Positions 41,901-56,596 of a stretch of 64,000 nt of DNA are shown piece after piece; positions within the stretch are counted from its first letter, which is position 1; every line of letters begins with the position of its first letter. This DNA comes from Psettodes erumei (taxonomy: Eukaryota > Chordata > Actinopteri > Pleuronectiformes > Psettodidae), in assembly GCA_016785225.1 (NCBI GenBank), contig JAFBJZ010000224.1:1135001-1199000 (forward strand). The letters are read 5' to 3'. Made by a program: the position numbers and the translations under genes. The notes beneath the pieces were generated by a model. That model did no database searches. It saw only the letters and a program-made list of their open reading frames with translations, and was not told the DNA's origin.

Positions 41901-43200
41901 GAATCATGACGGGTTTGTCGGGTTACTTTGTGTAAGTGTTTTCAGTGTTGGAGTTACAAGGTAAGTTAAATACTTGATCATAAGAGCTCATAACACTCAC
42001 ACTTATTACCTCCGACATGTTAAAACACTCAAACATTGTAAGAGGAATCATTATATGTCCCCAGAGGAAATGTGTGTGGAGGGAAATGGTATTGTCTCCT
42101 CAATGGGCCCTTTCAAGTACTTCCTGGGGAAAGGCTGGATCACGCTGATACATTGTGACCTCTTGCCATGCACTCGATCACCGCATGCAGTTTCCTCGGC
42201 CTTGATGAGTGACTGTGCTGAATATTTTGAAAGCAGAGGATTTTCTTGGCTTTCTTGGAACTTGTTGGATGCATGTCCTGCTTACAATAATTTGGCACAC
42301 TTGCTTTCAGTGATCATTGGTCTAATGAAGAATTTAGACTATCAAAGGGTTTCATAGAAGGTAGTGCAAAGCTTATACCGATGCCCCCGCATATATGAAA
42401 GAGAAGAGGAACAATGTCCCAAAGCATGCAGCCTTGCATGTGCAATCAGTCATGTTGGCAGTTGGCTGATATCCCAGAGTCGTGCCATGAGTGTAAGTGT
42501 TATTACCTGGAGATGTTTTTGAACATAAATGAATGGATCATCAAAAATATAGTTTATGGTCCCTGTTATATAAATTATATAACCTACACAATATGCCCTC
42601 TTGTGGAGGCAATCCAAACCACTTATTTTAATTAATATAATTACTCCAAATAAAGATGTGGTCAGTTGAGCCATGAAACATGATGGGGCTGTTGCACTCT
42701 TCCTTCAAGGTCGGGTGAGAAAAGCTTTAATTGTGCGCCCCTTTCTTTTGCTTTCTTTACATAACAGGATCGGGCAGATGGTGTTTGGGTAACAAAAGCC
42801 TTACATCACTTTTCCTCCGCTCTCAGTGGTTTAAGTCTTTAAACTGCCACCACGCTGTTGGGGCACTACAACAACGCAGGTAAATGTAAAAACACCTCTG
42901 AGAGCATGCTCGGTCATCGCCCACCACACTGTTATGCAGATATCTCCGTTGCAGTTGTTGGCTCGCATCCCTGGTTGCAGACAACAAAAAACAACAAAGT
43001 ATCGCAAATATCTAAGTGCATTGTAAGTGATCTCTTTTTTAGAAAGCGAAGCTACTTTTAAACACAAAAAGAGTGCATCCGATACAGTTTTGCAGGAAGC
43101 CAATTGTAAAGTAGCGCTTTGCATTGTAGTGTGCTGCAAACTGCGAACCCCTGCACCATAAAGCAACATTAACGAGCCTGCCAGCAGAGTTGGCGCTCTG
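36000..43200. other. myoz2-usp53 intergenic region
   Basis: Seven kilobases in which I find no exon with family resemblance, no RNA gene and no terminal-repeat element. The longest open frames are isolated, with no splice or codon support. Human also has no gene between MYOZ2 and USP53. Enhancers could lie here but cannot be read from one sequence. Confidence 0.6.
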
Positions 43201-43206
43201 CAAATA

Positions 43207-43210
<4 letters not shown>

Positions 43211-43237
<27 letters not shown>

Positions 43238-43260
43238 CCACGTCCACGTCCACGTCCACC
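43211..43260. repeat. (TG)13 followed by (CCACGT) hexamer repeat upstream of usp53
   Basis: (TG)n runs from 43211 to 43237 and passes directly into about 3.5 copies of CCACGT (43238-43260). Each hexamer junction carries CACGTC, so the array holds three ACGT cores close to the presumed usp53 promoter. Confidence 0.9.
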
Positions 43261-43876
43261 CGCAACCCTGTGTGCCTGTGCGTATGCACAGTGTGCCATG
43301 GCAGACTGCAGTAAATACAGTGTTGAAGAGGCGGGGTTTGACATCTCAGCTCTGAAAACATCTCTAATCCAGTATTTCAGGTGCCGAAGTCGACCGAGCA
43401 ACTGCTGCTCACTACCGCCGCGCATCAGCGGACCGCAGCAGAGCCGCACGCCTCTGGGAAACCCGGATTACATGGCAAGTGGACGGGAACGGCTGCTGTG
43501 CTCGGAGCAGGGATTTTTCTGAGGAAAAGAAGCAAAAAAAACGGAGAGAGGGTGTGAGAGAGAGAAGTTTCAGCGGCGTGAAGATAACACTTTGTTGCTT
43601 TAGTTTCCAGCGTCTCTTCCCCCTTGAAGGTTTAAACCAGCAACTCCTCATGCCGTCTCAGTTCCTCCTCCTCCCCCCGAAACTCAACCAAAATACTTCC
43701 AACTGTTCACACCGAAGGGATATTACCGCACTTTGGGATATTATTCGCCTCCGGGTGAGTGGCGGTTTCCTTTTTTAAAATAAGAGTTTGACATGTAGCA
43801 GTTTCTCAAACTTTGCCCAGGTTACGTACGTGCAGCTGTACGTGGGGGCGGAAATGCAGCTTCAACCTGGAGCACA
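43260..43876 (+). promoter_or_regulatory. usp53 GC-rich promoter and non-coding first exon(s)
   Basis: This is the most CpG-rich stretch between myoz2 and the usp53 coding exons. Two good donors end candidate non-coding exons: CCGG/GTGAGT at 43754/43755 and CACAG/GTAAGT at 43876/43877. Either could be spliced to the exon carrying the usp53 ATG. An upstream open frame starts at 43298 in a strong context (GCCATGG). Confidence 0.5.
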
Positions 43877-46800
43877 GGTAAGTCGGACACAGGTAGGCCC
43901 AGCGATAGCCGCTGCCCCTCTGCCCTGTCGCCTTTTTTGACTGAACGTTTGGCAAGTGTCGTTTAAAACGCCAGGAGACGCGTCCGTCACTTTGACGGTT
44001 TATTTGGTCTCAACTTATAGTGTGCGTCTTCTTCTGAAAGTCCTCCTCGGACTCTTGTCAGTTAGCTGAGCGCGTTAGCTCCGTGTTGGGTCATCATGAA
44101 ATATTAAAATATTTCTTAACGGAAATGAAGTACTTCTCAGGCACTCAGCTTTTATTCCAACACAATACCTCCTCGGTCTGTTCGATTATAAATATTAACC
44201 AGCCCATAAATGCGTTTGAGGTACTTTTTAATTATTTAAAAATATCAGCTTTTGTTTTTATTTCTTGTTGTGTCACATCAGGATAAACCACCACAGTCCA
44301 AGATAGCTGCCAAGTCTCCCGCTGTGTTTCGGTGTAGACTGGGAGGTTTGTGATTGCATAACACTCGCACACCCTTTTCTCTATTATATTCGAACAGTGT
44401 GAAGTTTATAGGAGCTCGTTCAAAAGTCATTGGCAGACCCCCACCCACCCGGTGCAGTGCACCCTGTGAACTGGTTTCTCCCACTTTAATTCATTCCAGT
44501 GATAAGACCCCTGAGCAGCAGACCTCCAGTCCCATAAGCCCCGTGATGATGAAGCAGTGAGCTCATCGGCCCTATTAACGTCATGCACACTCATCCTGTA
44601 TGTTCCTGGTTGCGGAACATTTCTATTAGGACAGAGACGGTGAAGTCAACATGGAGGCATGCAGAAGAACCAGTTTTGACAGCAAGAAGCCTTCTGTCAC
44701 CTCTTTGTTTGCAAGCGATGTTAAGAAGCTCTGAGTTTGAATTCACTTGTGTAGTTGGTATAAAAAAATGAAAAATAGGAATGGTTTGTGGTCACCACCT
44801 TCACGCTTGATATTTATTGGCAAGCTCCTGACAAGTGGGAGGACATTAAGGAAGCAATTTTGAGAGCGGCGAGGAGGATGTTGTATTTCAGCCAGGTTCT
44901 GTTAAGTATGGGAACCTGGAACATGTGCTTTTGTTCTCCCCTTTTCCTCTGCTGGACGCAGTAAGGAGTAATGTGTGAGTCAGTGCGGTGTAGGTGACCT
45001 GTTCAGTTCCACAGAGCTGAATGCCGTGACCGCGTGCTGGAGAGCGGCGAGCCTTTGAGCAGGAAGCCCACACAGGAAACGACTGGTGCACTCATGCCCG
45101 TAGGCTGGAACCATGTCTGCAGTCCCTCGGGAGTTTTACAGTCATGTTTCGCAGTTATTTAAGGCCTTAGTGTGCAGGGTCACGTTTTCTTTCTTCTCCA
45201 GTGGAGATGTGGCCTCATATTTGAAGTTGTATGTTGTCAGATTTTTTTGTGCGTTTGCCCAGTCCCGACTTTTGCTTAAGATAAACAGCCTGACGGAAGA
45301 ATTAGGGAAAGCCGGTGCACTAAATTATAGAAAATTAAAACATGGTGTCAGCAGTGGAGAGGAAATGTTTGTCCTCATGTCAGACACTTTGTTCACCACT
45401 TAATTAAAAAGCACAAATAAAGTGGAATTACAGACGTGAGTGGGAGACTGTCAGCTGCGGGACTTCTTTGTAAAATATGTGACTTCATTCTTACATTTAA
45501 CACATGAGTCAGACTTCTGAGAAGTTTGGATGGCGACACCCTAAATAGTTTTTTTTCAACCTAAGGCTACGTTAAGACATGAGAAGTCAGTATTTGTCCA
45601 CTTGTAAAATTCCACCGCAGTGAATGGTCTTCATTTCTGGGAAGTTTGGCCCTTAAATAAAATTCTGACAAATGCATTAGGATGCTTTTTTCTTTTTCCA
45701 AAATTCAGCATAACCTCATCCAGGTAATTTTCAGATGTACCTCATGGATCACAAATCATTTGACAGAAAAAAAATAGTTGCTCATATAAATTTCAGATAA
45801 AAGTTTGTTTCTCAAAACATTAGTGCTTCTCTGTTACTGTAGCAACAGTCTTATTTTTAAGGCAGCAATTCAAGTTTGTGTGTGCTTCAGATAGAAAAAG
45901 CAAAACAGTGTGGGGTCCTGATGTGTAGGGATGAAAAAGGCGGAACCCCCCCCCCATTTACTGCTATCATAAAACACTATGAGCCAATGTAGCTCTGAAG
46001 ATTTCTGTTTCAAGGTAAAATTGAGTTGGGTAAATGCCTCGTTTGATGTAAGACTATGTGTAAGACACATGGAGAAAATCTAATTTTATGAGCAAAAAAA
46101 CATTATTTGTTACAGTACAATATTTAATTATTCACTGTGTTTGGAGTTTCTGTTAAAAGACTTTCCATACAGTTTATCAGTGCTAAATCAGAAGCCTCTT
46201 TTATACAGCCTGTTCATTCAAAATTAATTTAAACTCCATGTATGACCCACGAGCATGTGTATGGGATTAGGCTCTTTGAGTGAACTATGATGTAGAGAGA
46301 ATTGACTTTAATTATGGGTTTTAGGAAGTGAACTTGTAAGTTAAATTACTCCAACAAAGGCCTCTTTATATGCATCAAATGCTCCCACTGTCTTAGTGCT
46401 GTTCCCACGATGTCTCGATTCTCACATCTCATAGACACAGAATTAGCGTGACTCAATTTCTCACAGGTTGATTCATCAGCTGCTGTTGGCATTACCATAT
46501 AAAGGAGATCAATTGAATCAAGCTTAATGAGGCTATCCATCAGCGGATCACTAATAGATAAATTATCGCAGCAGACTCCCCGTGCCTTCACACTGAACAC
46601 GTCCACATCTTACTGACTCCCTAAGCTTGTCAAAGCTGCTGATGCACAACACACTCTTTGGCTGATTGCTCTGAGGTGCTAGCCTTAGCATTTTCCCTTA
46701 TGACAAGGGGGAGGAAAAAAAAAAGTCAATCTTGGACTTTGCTTGACAAGTCTGAGAGGGCTTTTGTTTACAAAGGAAGACTGGACTTCCTGCGCTGGTT

Positions 46801-49800
46801 CTCCTGAGAGAAAAAGTGAAATTACTTGTATTGTTTGGCTTCCAGTCAGCTCTATAGTAGAGACTCCCATCATGCAGTCTGAGTGACGTAGTTTTTGTTG
46901 TGGAATTTCACTTTCTCACCAATCTCAAAAAAAGAGAATATTAGGGTCACACTTTAGACAAAAATAAAATATAGCATTCACAATTAGAAAATGTAATTTG
47001 CATCTTGACAAACCCTTACAAAGACTTCAAAATCAGCTGTATAGCTTTTTCTTTTTCTTATACATTTTTCCCACTCTGGTTTAACAGATTGTTGGTACTT
47101 AGTCAGTCATTAACAAAATGTGCATATTAATAGTTTCATGTTATTCCTGGTTTATTTGCAGCCTGTTGCACAACACTGCTCTTGATCTGCCTGTTGCGTG
47201 CGGCTGAATCCAGCTTTATTCATATGCGTGAACTAATCGCTGAATTGAAAAACCCAGGGTCAGCTGAACAATTTGCTATCCAAGATCATTAGTGTTAGGT
47301 TTATTAAAACCAGATTATTGAAAAAAACTTGAGTTAATGTTGTGGTTTGTTAGAGAGACCTTCAGAGACCTGTGAGAAGTGTTTATCTTATGAGCATTAG
47401 TTTATTTTGGTTACCTCTTTAGAAGAAGCCAAAGGGTTTTATGAAAAAACAAGCTTCTATATGGGCAAACATATAAGATCAACCCAAAGAATATGAAATC
47501 AGCCTGAATAAAATGGTGTCATTCACCGCAAGGACTTGAAACGGAAGGGTGTCAACAACCATCTTGGCTTACATGAAGCAATGATGTAAGCCTGGCTTCT
47601 GGACAATATTGTGACCAGCCAGTTGAGTCATGTTCTCCACCCAGGTTTATAAACAAAGACGGATATTTCACGTGGCTTCATTCAGTTCAATCTGATTAAC
47701 TGAAATTCTCAAGTTTGGAACTGTTCATGAACTGCAGTCAGAGCGTTCATGTTGGCAGAGCCACCTGTGCAGACAGTGTACATAGCTGTCTCCAGCCCAT
47801 CAGTCTTTCCTCTGTTTCCCTGCTCGCAGGTTGGGTATGGCGTGTGCCACTTTAACCTCTCAGGATTGTTACTCAGCAAGTCCATATCTAAAAATGTGCT
47901 CGGTGTTCTGTTCTGCAGCGCAAACACTGCATGGGGAGGCTGAAATAGTTGCTGAGATCTCCTCGGCAGCGGCCTCATATCACAAAGTGAAATGAAAGTG
48001 AGTGTTATTTTATTCTTAAGTAGGGGCAAATGTATTTAAAGTAGACATTTTATATTATTTAAAGGCATTTTTCCCTGTGTGTGGAAAAATTGTGCTCTTT
48101 GCCCAAAAGCAACAGAACATAATCTTTTAAAATGAAGTAGCTGAGTTGTGGCCAGCAAGTGCCAGATTCACTCAGACTAAAAGACAGTTTAGCATGAGTG
48201 AGGCTGGCAGTTTTTAAAGTGGATCACCATAATGAAATAAAATTTGTGGGACCACAAATTTTTTGATCAACTTTAAAACTTTAAAATCAACTTTTAATTG
48301 TAGGAATCAATGGAGTCTAACATGCATTGCTGTTTAATTTGACCTGGAGTGACAGGGGTGCCACAGTGATTGTTGACAGCCTGCAAGTACAAGATTAAAA
48401 GATAGTAATCATTTGTTTTGGTAGATGGTAGATAAAAGAAAACAGCCTGTTAAGGCACATAGTGTCTTATTGTTGTTCTGTTTTATCACATGCAGGCGTG
48501 TGTGCATGGAGACAGCTTGCAGACATACATACAGTCCCAACAAGTCAGGGCATGTGAGGTTAAAGTTAGAGGTGGGCTGGTTAGGTGGAGCACAGACTTC
48601 CATTTGCCCCTCACCCCCCGAAACTAATCTGAAAACTGCAGCTCTAAAACAACTCTGAGCTTGAGCGATTGCCTTGGAATGCAGTTCTAGAGGCCCAGAC
48701 GTTAGGATTTGAAGTTAAATCATGTCGAGATGACTCTAAATGCTCCATAGAAATACTAAACTTCAAGTTGCACCATTAACCTGCTTTAAAGTTATACTAT
48801 TGCAACATTATCATCCAGTTAGGATTCCTGAAATGCCTGGATGGTAATGTTGTCCAACTGGTTTTGGCTGAAACTTCGTGTGGTTCTGGAGACTGTTACA
48901 AGAGGGAAGTTTGTACAAGTAGGGCAGTAGATTTTGTCCTCGCACTCTGAATAACAAAATGTTTGAGGTTTGTTCTTTGAGGTTCTGTTGTTTTTTTTAG
49001 GTGTGAGGGACTGAAGGAGGATGAATCACCATGTATCACACAGGAAACTATTGCTCACTGATGCGTCTTTGTACGCTTTTTGGTGCTGGAAGTACATCTG
49101 CTTCGCCGCGACTTCAGTTTCCCATAAAGTCAAACAACAAGCTTTGTTATCATTGGGAATGACTCGAAAGAATGAAACCACAACAAACAGAACAAACAGG
49201 CTGTGACTGCACGTACCTCTTGAGGCATTCACTAATGTAATAACCCAGACACAGCTTCCACTGCCTCACTCAGCACAAACATATTCATCCATCAAACCTC
49301 TCAGTCTGTTTGGCGCTGCTTTCACAGGTACATTCATTGCAGATTTTGTTGGTTTTACTCATTACGTTGTTTAAGCTGCACAGACTGTGAGTTAAATAAA
49401 TTGGACTGCATCTTCAGTGGTTTGTCAGGAAGGATTCAACTGCTCTTCTCATATTAAAAAAAATAGGTCAGGCTGTCTTTGTAGACACCTTTTTTTTTAT
49501 CAGAGAATGACAATACCTGTCAAACTATCACAATGGGACACAAAAGAAACTTTACATGGAAATTCCAAAATCTCAAGCCATGAATTGCCGACCCAACAAC
49601 TTCAGTTTCAGTGCAGACATACAAATAGACATAAAAGACTTTTATTTTCAGGTTACAATTTCTCGAATATGAGAATTTGCTGTTTGTTTGTTTTATGTGA
49701 ATGTCCAACAGATTACATTTTTATTTTCAAACTGTTAATGAGGCAAAAATACACAGTTTTAAGGACCTTGAGGTCTGGTGAATTGTGACAGCTATATGTT

Positions 49801-52800
49801 ATTGTGTTTGATATACAAAAGCTTCAGTTATATACTGGAAAGTGTAATTAACTTATAATACAAATAATCAAGGACTGTGGCACTGTCAGGAGGGTAATCA
49901 ATAGACTAGACTGTGGTCTGCAGTTATCAATACTGAGAGCTGGGGAAGACTGTTGTCAGTCATGACAGCAGATCTTTACAGGGGTTAATGGTGGTGGTTT
50001 ATTTCTCCTGAGCACCACTGATTGGAACTGAATGAAGTCAAACTGCACTTAATAGGTTTTTACTGTGGTCTGAGCGGTCCTGCTGTGTTCTGCTCGACAC
50101 AACCTTTTTTCCTCCCCTGAATATCTGTTTGTTGTTTTATTTCCTAACGTGTTTTGGAAATCATTTTGTCTGAATGTTAATGTGCAACCAAACTTCAGTT
50201 TGACACACCTCCAGTGCAAAGTGTGTTTGTAAAAGTTAATGTGTAAGCTGTGTTGACATGTCTGAAAAGTCCAGTTTGACATCTTACCTAGAATATGGCA
50301 CAGAAAGGCAGCTGTCATCTCAGATGTGCAGCATATTTCTAATCTCATGTCTCTCTTTCTTTAACACAGCCCATCTGTGTTTGCTGTCCAGCCTGGATAA
50401 GACTTTAGCATGGATCAATCATTGAAAGGGACAACTGGCTGCAGCTGAATATTTCCAGTAGCATCAGCATTATGAGGCAAAATTTGCTCACAGACATCTA
50501 CTATCCCTTCTGAAGCTGTTGTGAAGCTTTGTACAGAGCCATGAAGGCTACAGGATGACAGAGGCGTCTTCCTCCATGGTCAAAACTCACCTCACCGCAA
50601 GTATCAGACTGCTGATCATCAAAGGCTTCCCAAAACAAAGACTCCGGTTGTAATTTTTTATCCTAACCTTTTTTTTTTGCATCGACTTGTAAATTGTGAA
50701 TAAAGGGATCTGCACAAATGGACTAGAGGCCCATGTGTAGTGGGACAGCTGCTGCAGCTTGTGGAATAACGTAGCCCCAGACTGTTGGGGGACTCGCTCC
50801 TTCAGGGGCCGAGGGGATAGGATCCCAGCCCCAGCCCGCCCCCGCTGTCGTCTGACCATCCCACCTGTCCGAAGGCAGACTCCGCTATCCGATGGCATGG
50901 GTCAAGTTCTTCAGGAAGCCGGGCGGCAATCTGGGGAAATCGTACCAGCCGGGGAGCATGCTGTCTCTGGCCCCCACCAAAGGACTTCTGAATGAGCCCG
51001 GCCAGAACAGCTGCTTCCTCAACAGTGCCGTGCAGGTACGTCTGTCCTTTGGCTTGAATAAAAATCTTTAACTCATCATCAATTTCTTCCTATGATATTA
51101 TATTAAAAACAATTAAATTTTAAGGTGCTCCAAAATTCTTTGACTGCTTGTATAATGTGTTGCTCCCTCCCTGCAGGAGCTGCACATGTTCCACCACTCT
51201 AATATTTGACCATCATTTTTTATTTAGAACTTTCAAAGCTTAGTCACTGTCTAAATTTGTCAGCGCTTCCCAGCAATTTATTAATGTCCTTGAAGGATGC
51301 TTTTGACTCGTGGGATACTGGCTGGTGAGTCGGTTTGTTACTGCAGTCAACCACACAGTGAGATCACTCTCGGACAAAGTGACTCAGATAGACATGAGAC
51401 AACCGATGAGCTGGTTGAAGATGATCGTTACCTTCGGCTTAGTTTCTGTGAGGGAGGCCACCCCCCAACCCCATTCTCATGACCTTGAAGATGTTGCCCA
51501 AAGACCCAAATACCATACCATGCCCATACCTCCCTCTTAAAAAAAAATGTACTTATTCTTAACATTGTCTTAAAGAGCGAAGATGAGCCATTGTTAGCAT
51601 TATGGGTTGAGTCAGTATGAAATGCTCCAATACAAAGGTAATGGTGAAATGTCCTGATGATAGCATTCTCTTTCCCTTTTGAAGGTACTATGGCAGCTGG
51701 ACATCTTCAGACGCAGCTTGAGACAGCTACCTGGACACTTCTGTTTAGGAGAGTCATGCATCTTTTGTGCATTAAAGGTAGGGTGTACTCCATATATTTA
51801 AGGGGAACCAACACTGGGATGTAGCTGTGAAGTTGCTGTTTGTTTTTTGGATGAGGCAGCTTGTTCACATGTCACATGTTCAGAGTGCGTTTTCAGCAGT
51901 GAGGCTACACAAACACTTTTTCATAAATAAAATGTCCCACTGTCTGTGTGCAAACAAGTTCCCATCCTCTTCTTCAGGGCATTTTCTCCCAGTTCCAGCA
52001 CAGTCGGGAGCGAGCCCTGCCCTCTGACAACCTGCGTCACGCCTTGGCAGAGACCTTTAAGGACGAGCACCGCTTCCAGCTGGGCTTCATGGATGATGCC
52101 GCAGAGTGCTTTGTAAGTTTCTGTGGCAACCCTGCCGTCCTGAGGGAGGGAAACCAGCGTATGGAGAGGGATGAGTGTGTATGTGTGTGTTTGTGTGTTA
52201 CCCTGCCACACAGCACGGGTAATGCGCTGCAACGAACTATTTGGCGAGGTCACTGAAAGAGCTTCTGTCCCTCCCCTCCCCTCCCATCAACCCCTGCCAC
52301 ATTGCCGCTAAATATCATCATGACAGGTTATATAAGCGCTGTGGTTGTGTTTTGAACCTCTCCGTTTTATGGTGCATGTGCTTTTTAAAAGTCGATTTCA
52401 TGCATCCTTCATCATTTGTACATATTGGTTCCAGTTTTTTTTTTCTCAAAGCCTTGTTTAGCCAGAACTTGTTTTTCCCTAGTTGCAGAGTAATTTTCTT
52501 TTCTTTTTTTTGTTACATTTTTATTTTGACTCGAATCAACAAATGTAAAACAGATTCCGTCAACAATGCTTTCTTTCCTCCATCATGTTTAATTAGTTTA
52601 TTTTCTTCACACGATGTTGATAATATCTGGTGAATGATAGTATAGCCAGGTAACACAGATGTATCCTGGTTTTATCCACTGAGGAAGTCCAGTTAACATG
52701 GCAGTGGATAAACTAAATCGGAGGATCGAGTGCTTGTGGAACAGAAGTGGAAAGTTCTGCGGGACAAGTGGGAACCTAAGTCCCTTTTGATTCTCAAATA

Positions 52801-55800
52801 AGAAATTTCCCGCCAACCTACTACGTAATGAAGTTAAAATGCAGACAAAGCTTCTTTTGTGTTTTCGCTCCTGTCTTTGTCTGCAGAATCCCCTCATACA
52901 AAAACTCAACATTAACTTTTCACATCCAAGACTGAAACTTGACATGCCAAAGTTGCTATCTTTTATAGACGATCTTAATTCTTAATCCCATGTGGATCTT
53001 TGCCCTTGAGCGTTCACCATGTAATGCACTGGCAGCAGCAAGCTGGTGTAGAATTTATGTGAGGAGTTAGCCAGTGTCAGATTAACAGGCTGTGAAGTTC
53101 TGCCTGTAACCTTTGCAGGCCCACGTTGCAGCCTTAATAATTTATAAACTCACGAGCACTCCATGGAAACAGGAGGGAAGTAAAATGGAGTATATCTCAC
53201 TCTTTAAACATGCTCCTTCTGATGTCTGGTTTACAACATGACTCTGAAATTGCAGTCTCCATTGCACTGCAGCTTTCCTCTTGAAAATACCTGCATTGGA
53301 GTTGCTTGTAAAGAGGTTGGTTTACAACAACAGAGTTGGAAATATTTGCCCCATATCTGACAGATCTTCTGTTCTGTCATAGGAGAACATACTGGAGAGG
53401 ATCCACCTGCACATTGTGCCTGAGGAGACAGATGCCTGCACTTCAAAGTCTTGCATCACGCATCAGAAGTTTGCTATGTCACTCTATGAGCAGGTCAGTA
53501 AAGAGTTATATATCAAGTTTATATTATTGCACCAATCTTTGAAGGCTGGCTTTTTTTGTTGAAGAAAGAGGCGTTTTATCATTTCCTTTTTTGCCGCAGA
53601 TGTTTTAGTTCATACAGTGTTTGTTTTGCACAGTCTCTACAGTAATGGACAAGCTGAACACACACCAGCTAGTGTTAGGATTAAGCGACACACACACACA
53701 CGCAGACAGGTACATGAATCACTGTCTGAGACAGTAGAAATCCAATCCGTCATGTTTTGATACAGTGGAATAAGGAGGGTGTTTCTGGTCAGATTCCACA
53801 GTAGTGCTGCTGCAGCAGCACCACCAGATAAATCACAGATGGTGTACACATAAATTCCTGCACAACACAGACACCACCCTGCCCTGTGGCTGCAATGCCC
53901 GTCACTGCCCCCCGTCCCAAACCACTTCTATCTCTGTATCAAACAGATAATACCCCTTTGGACTAAATCCCTTAGGGGCACAGTCAGTGGATTTCGTTCC
54001 ACCTCGACTTCAGGGCACCCAAATCCAGCAAATATCATCAAGGCCTAAATGAGGATTGCCTGTTTCGGAGATGGATTGATAACTTCAGCAATTAAATTGA
54101 ATGTCCGATAATGTCAATTATTGAGCAAGTCACTGAAGAGGATGCTGCAGCACCCATAGTTTATAATATAAAGAAAGCAGCAAGACTATCTTGATCTTTT
54201 CCAATGAATTAGACAAATGAAGGAGAGGTCATTTCTGATCTCATTGTTTTGGAAAAACATGCGCTGAGTCAATAATTAGTCCTTGGCAGTGGCTCTGCAT
54301 GCTCAAATCACAATGGTTATTCTTATTTTTGCTACTTTTTCTTGTGTTTGTCACTCTCTTGGTCTCCCATCTCTCTCCTGCGTGCAGTCTGTGTGCCGTA
54401 GCTGTGGGGCATCGTCCGACCCACTGCCATTCACTGAGCTGGTGCATTATGTCTCTACCACCGCACTCTGGTAAGGCACAGGCACAATTTCCTTGCTTCC
54501 CCTCTGTCATCTGTCCCGCTCCACTCAGTTTTTGCTTTTCACATGTGCATATTTGTCACAAGGGCATAATTTAACTTTTTAGCTTCCACATGTGACAGCT
54601 TTCTTCTCATCACATTATTTCATCTGTGTCTCACACACTGCATCTCCTCTTCCTCAGTCAACAGACGCTTCAGCACAGAGATGATTCATTCGGGGATCTG
54701 TTACAAGCAGCAAGTACGATAGGGGACCTTCGTAATTGTCCAGTAAGTTTTGAAGTGATACCTGTTAGTTGTAAATGCCTTTTGTATTTTCTCCAGTAAT
54801 GTTTGTTACATTTGATGAGCAGTTAAGGGACTCCTCTGAACCTCAAGCATTTTATTTTTGCTGCTGTCTGGGCAGTTTTGAGTTCTGCGCACTAACTGGG
54901 TGACGTTGCTTTTATATTGTCATCATCTTTTTCTGTGTCTTTGCTTTTTTTTCAGAGCAACTGTGGTCAGAGGATTAAGATCAGACGGGTCCTCATGAAC
55001 TCCCCAGAAATAGTCACCATAGGCTTCGTCTGGGACTCTGACCAGTCAGATCTCACTGAGGATGTCATCCGCTCGCTAGGACCTCATCTCAGTCTCTCTG
55101 CGGTGAGTAGAGTTTTTTTTGTACACCCTTTATGTTTTGTGATCTTTAGTGTGTGGAACTCCAGCATGAATATTTGTGAGTGGGAGGATGTTTTTACCAA
55201 AAGAAAATGTCAAAGATCTTTTCTTTTTAATTCAAGAATAAGGTTGTTTAAAATATAGCATTTCAAGACAAAATTTCAGTCAGAACATTTCATTGTACTT
55301 TTCAAATGAAGTAAGTCACTATTTAACTCTGCTTCAAACAAATCTCTCCAGACATTGTTCAATTTGTGAGTATCTACTGGAATGAGTCCATGCAGCTACC
55401 ATTTAGTTGTTGTTGTTTTTTTGTTGCTGTTTTAGGATCAGTTTCAAACATATGTGGGAAATAAAGTGGGGATTTATTTCTTTGTAAGTCGGGGCTGTTG
55501 CATAAGCAGTCAACACCCAGTGCCCAGTTGGCCTGCGCCACTGATGAAAAAGCCACTGCTGGCCTTGGTCAGCTTGTCAAAAAGCCCCTCCCCTCATCTC
55601 TGTGTTTTCCTGAGCCTGTGTATGCATGCCTGTCTGAGGGAACATGTGGGCTCAATAGATGTCCCTGAGATGGGGGGGCGGGGAGCACATGTTCAAGACT
55701 GGACTTGTTGTACCGTTTATATTCACACAACCTCGATCACAACTATGCACGAATGTGGGCATCACCTTTCCTGTATGTGTACTGTATATAGTTGTGTGAA

Positions 55801-56560
55801 GCGTTGACAGTGGCACATGACTCACTAAATATTCCCCAGTGGCCTGCCCACATCAGTCCACTGTGTTTGCTGGACAAGCTTTACGAGCAGAAAAAAATCA
55901 ATCAATTCAGTTCAGATCAGGCTTGCTCATTTGCCCCACTCATTACATAACCTGTTTATTGAAGTTGTCAAATTGCTTATTTGATGGCTCTCTCTTCCGC
56001 GTTTCCAAAGCCTACCATCAGAAGAATTTGTCAGACCTCCCCCCTCCCACTCGTGTGCCACAAAGGCCTTGATTCATTAGGGAGCGTTTCATGTGACTTT
56101 ATTGGGTGTTAAAGAGAGCCCGCCACCCCCCTCATTTGCTTTGAAATCTATTGTCTAAGAGAGTGAAAGGCAGAGAACTGGTTGTACAGGATACATGGCG
56201 GGGAGAAAACAAGTGACTGTTTCACTGACACATTCTCCATACATCTGATAAGTCTGGTACCTTTTTAAAAAATTTCAGTTCCTTCTCTTTTTTCTTGCTG
56301 ATATTTTCACATTTCACATTTTAAAAAAGCATCTTAAAATTAGTGTTTAGGCCATCAGTGAGAATACTGTGGAGCATTGTATATATGAAGTGCTGCTATG
56401 ACAGTGCTGATTTAAAGTAGGCATTATTCATATCGATTGTCATTTCAGTCCCTCAGACTTTAATCTATTAACAGAGTAACCGATTCCCCTAGGTATCATC
56501 ATCACTCACGAGCTTGCCCACTTACTGTAATGTTGATGCTGATAAGTGGTCTCTATATTC

Positions 56561-56596
<36 letters not shown>

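Noticed and set aside
42831..43361. 176-codon minus-strand open frame near the usp53 promoter
   Set aside because: It reads through the TG and CCACGT repeats (Val-Asp and Thr-His runs), has no recognisable domain, and is most likely chance.
48239..48262. 11-bp palindrome AAATTTGTGG-type in usp53 intron 1
   Set aside because: It is AT-rich and short enough to be chance, so I do not treat it as a finding.
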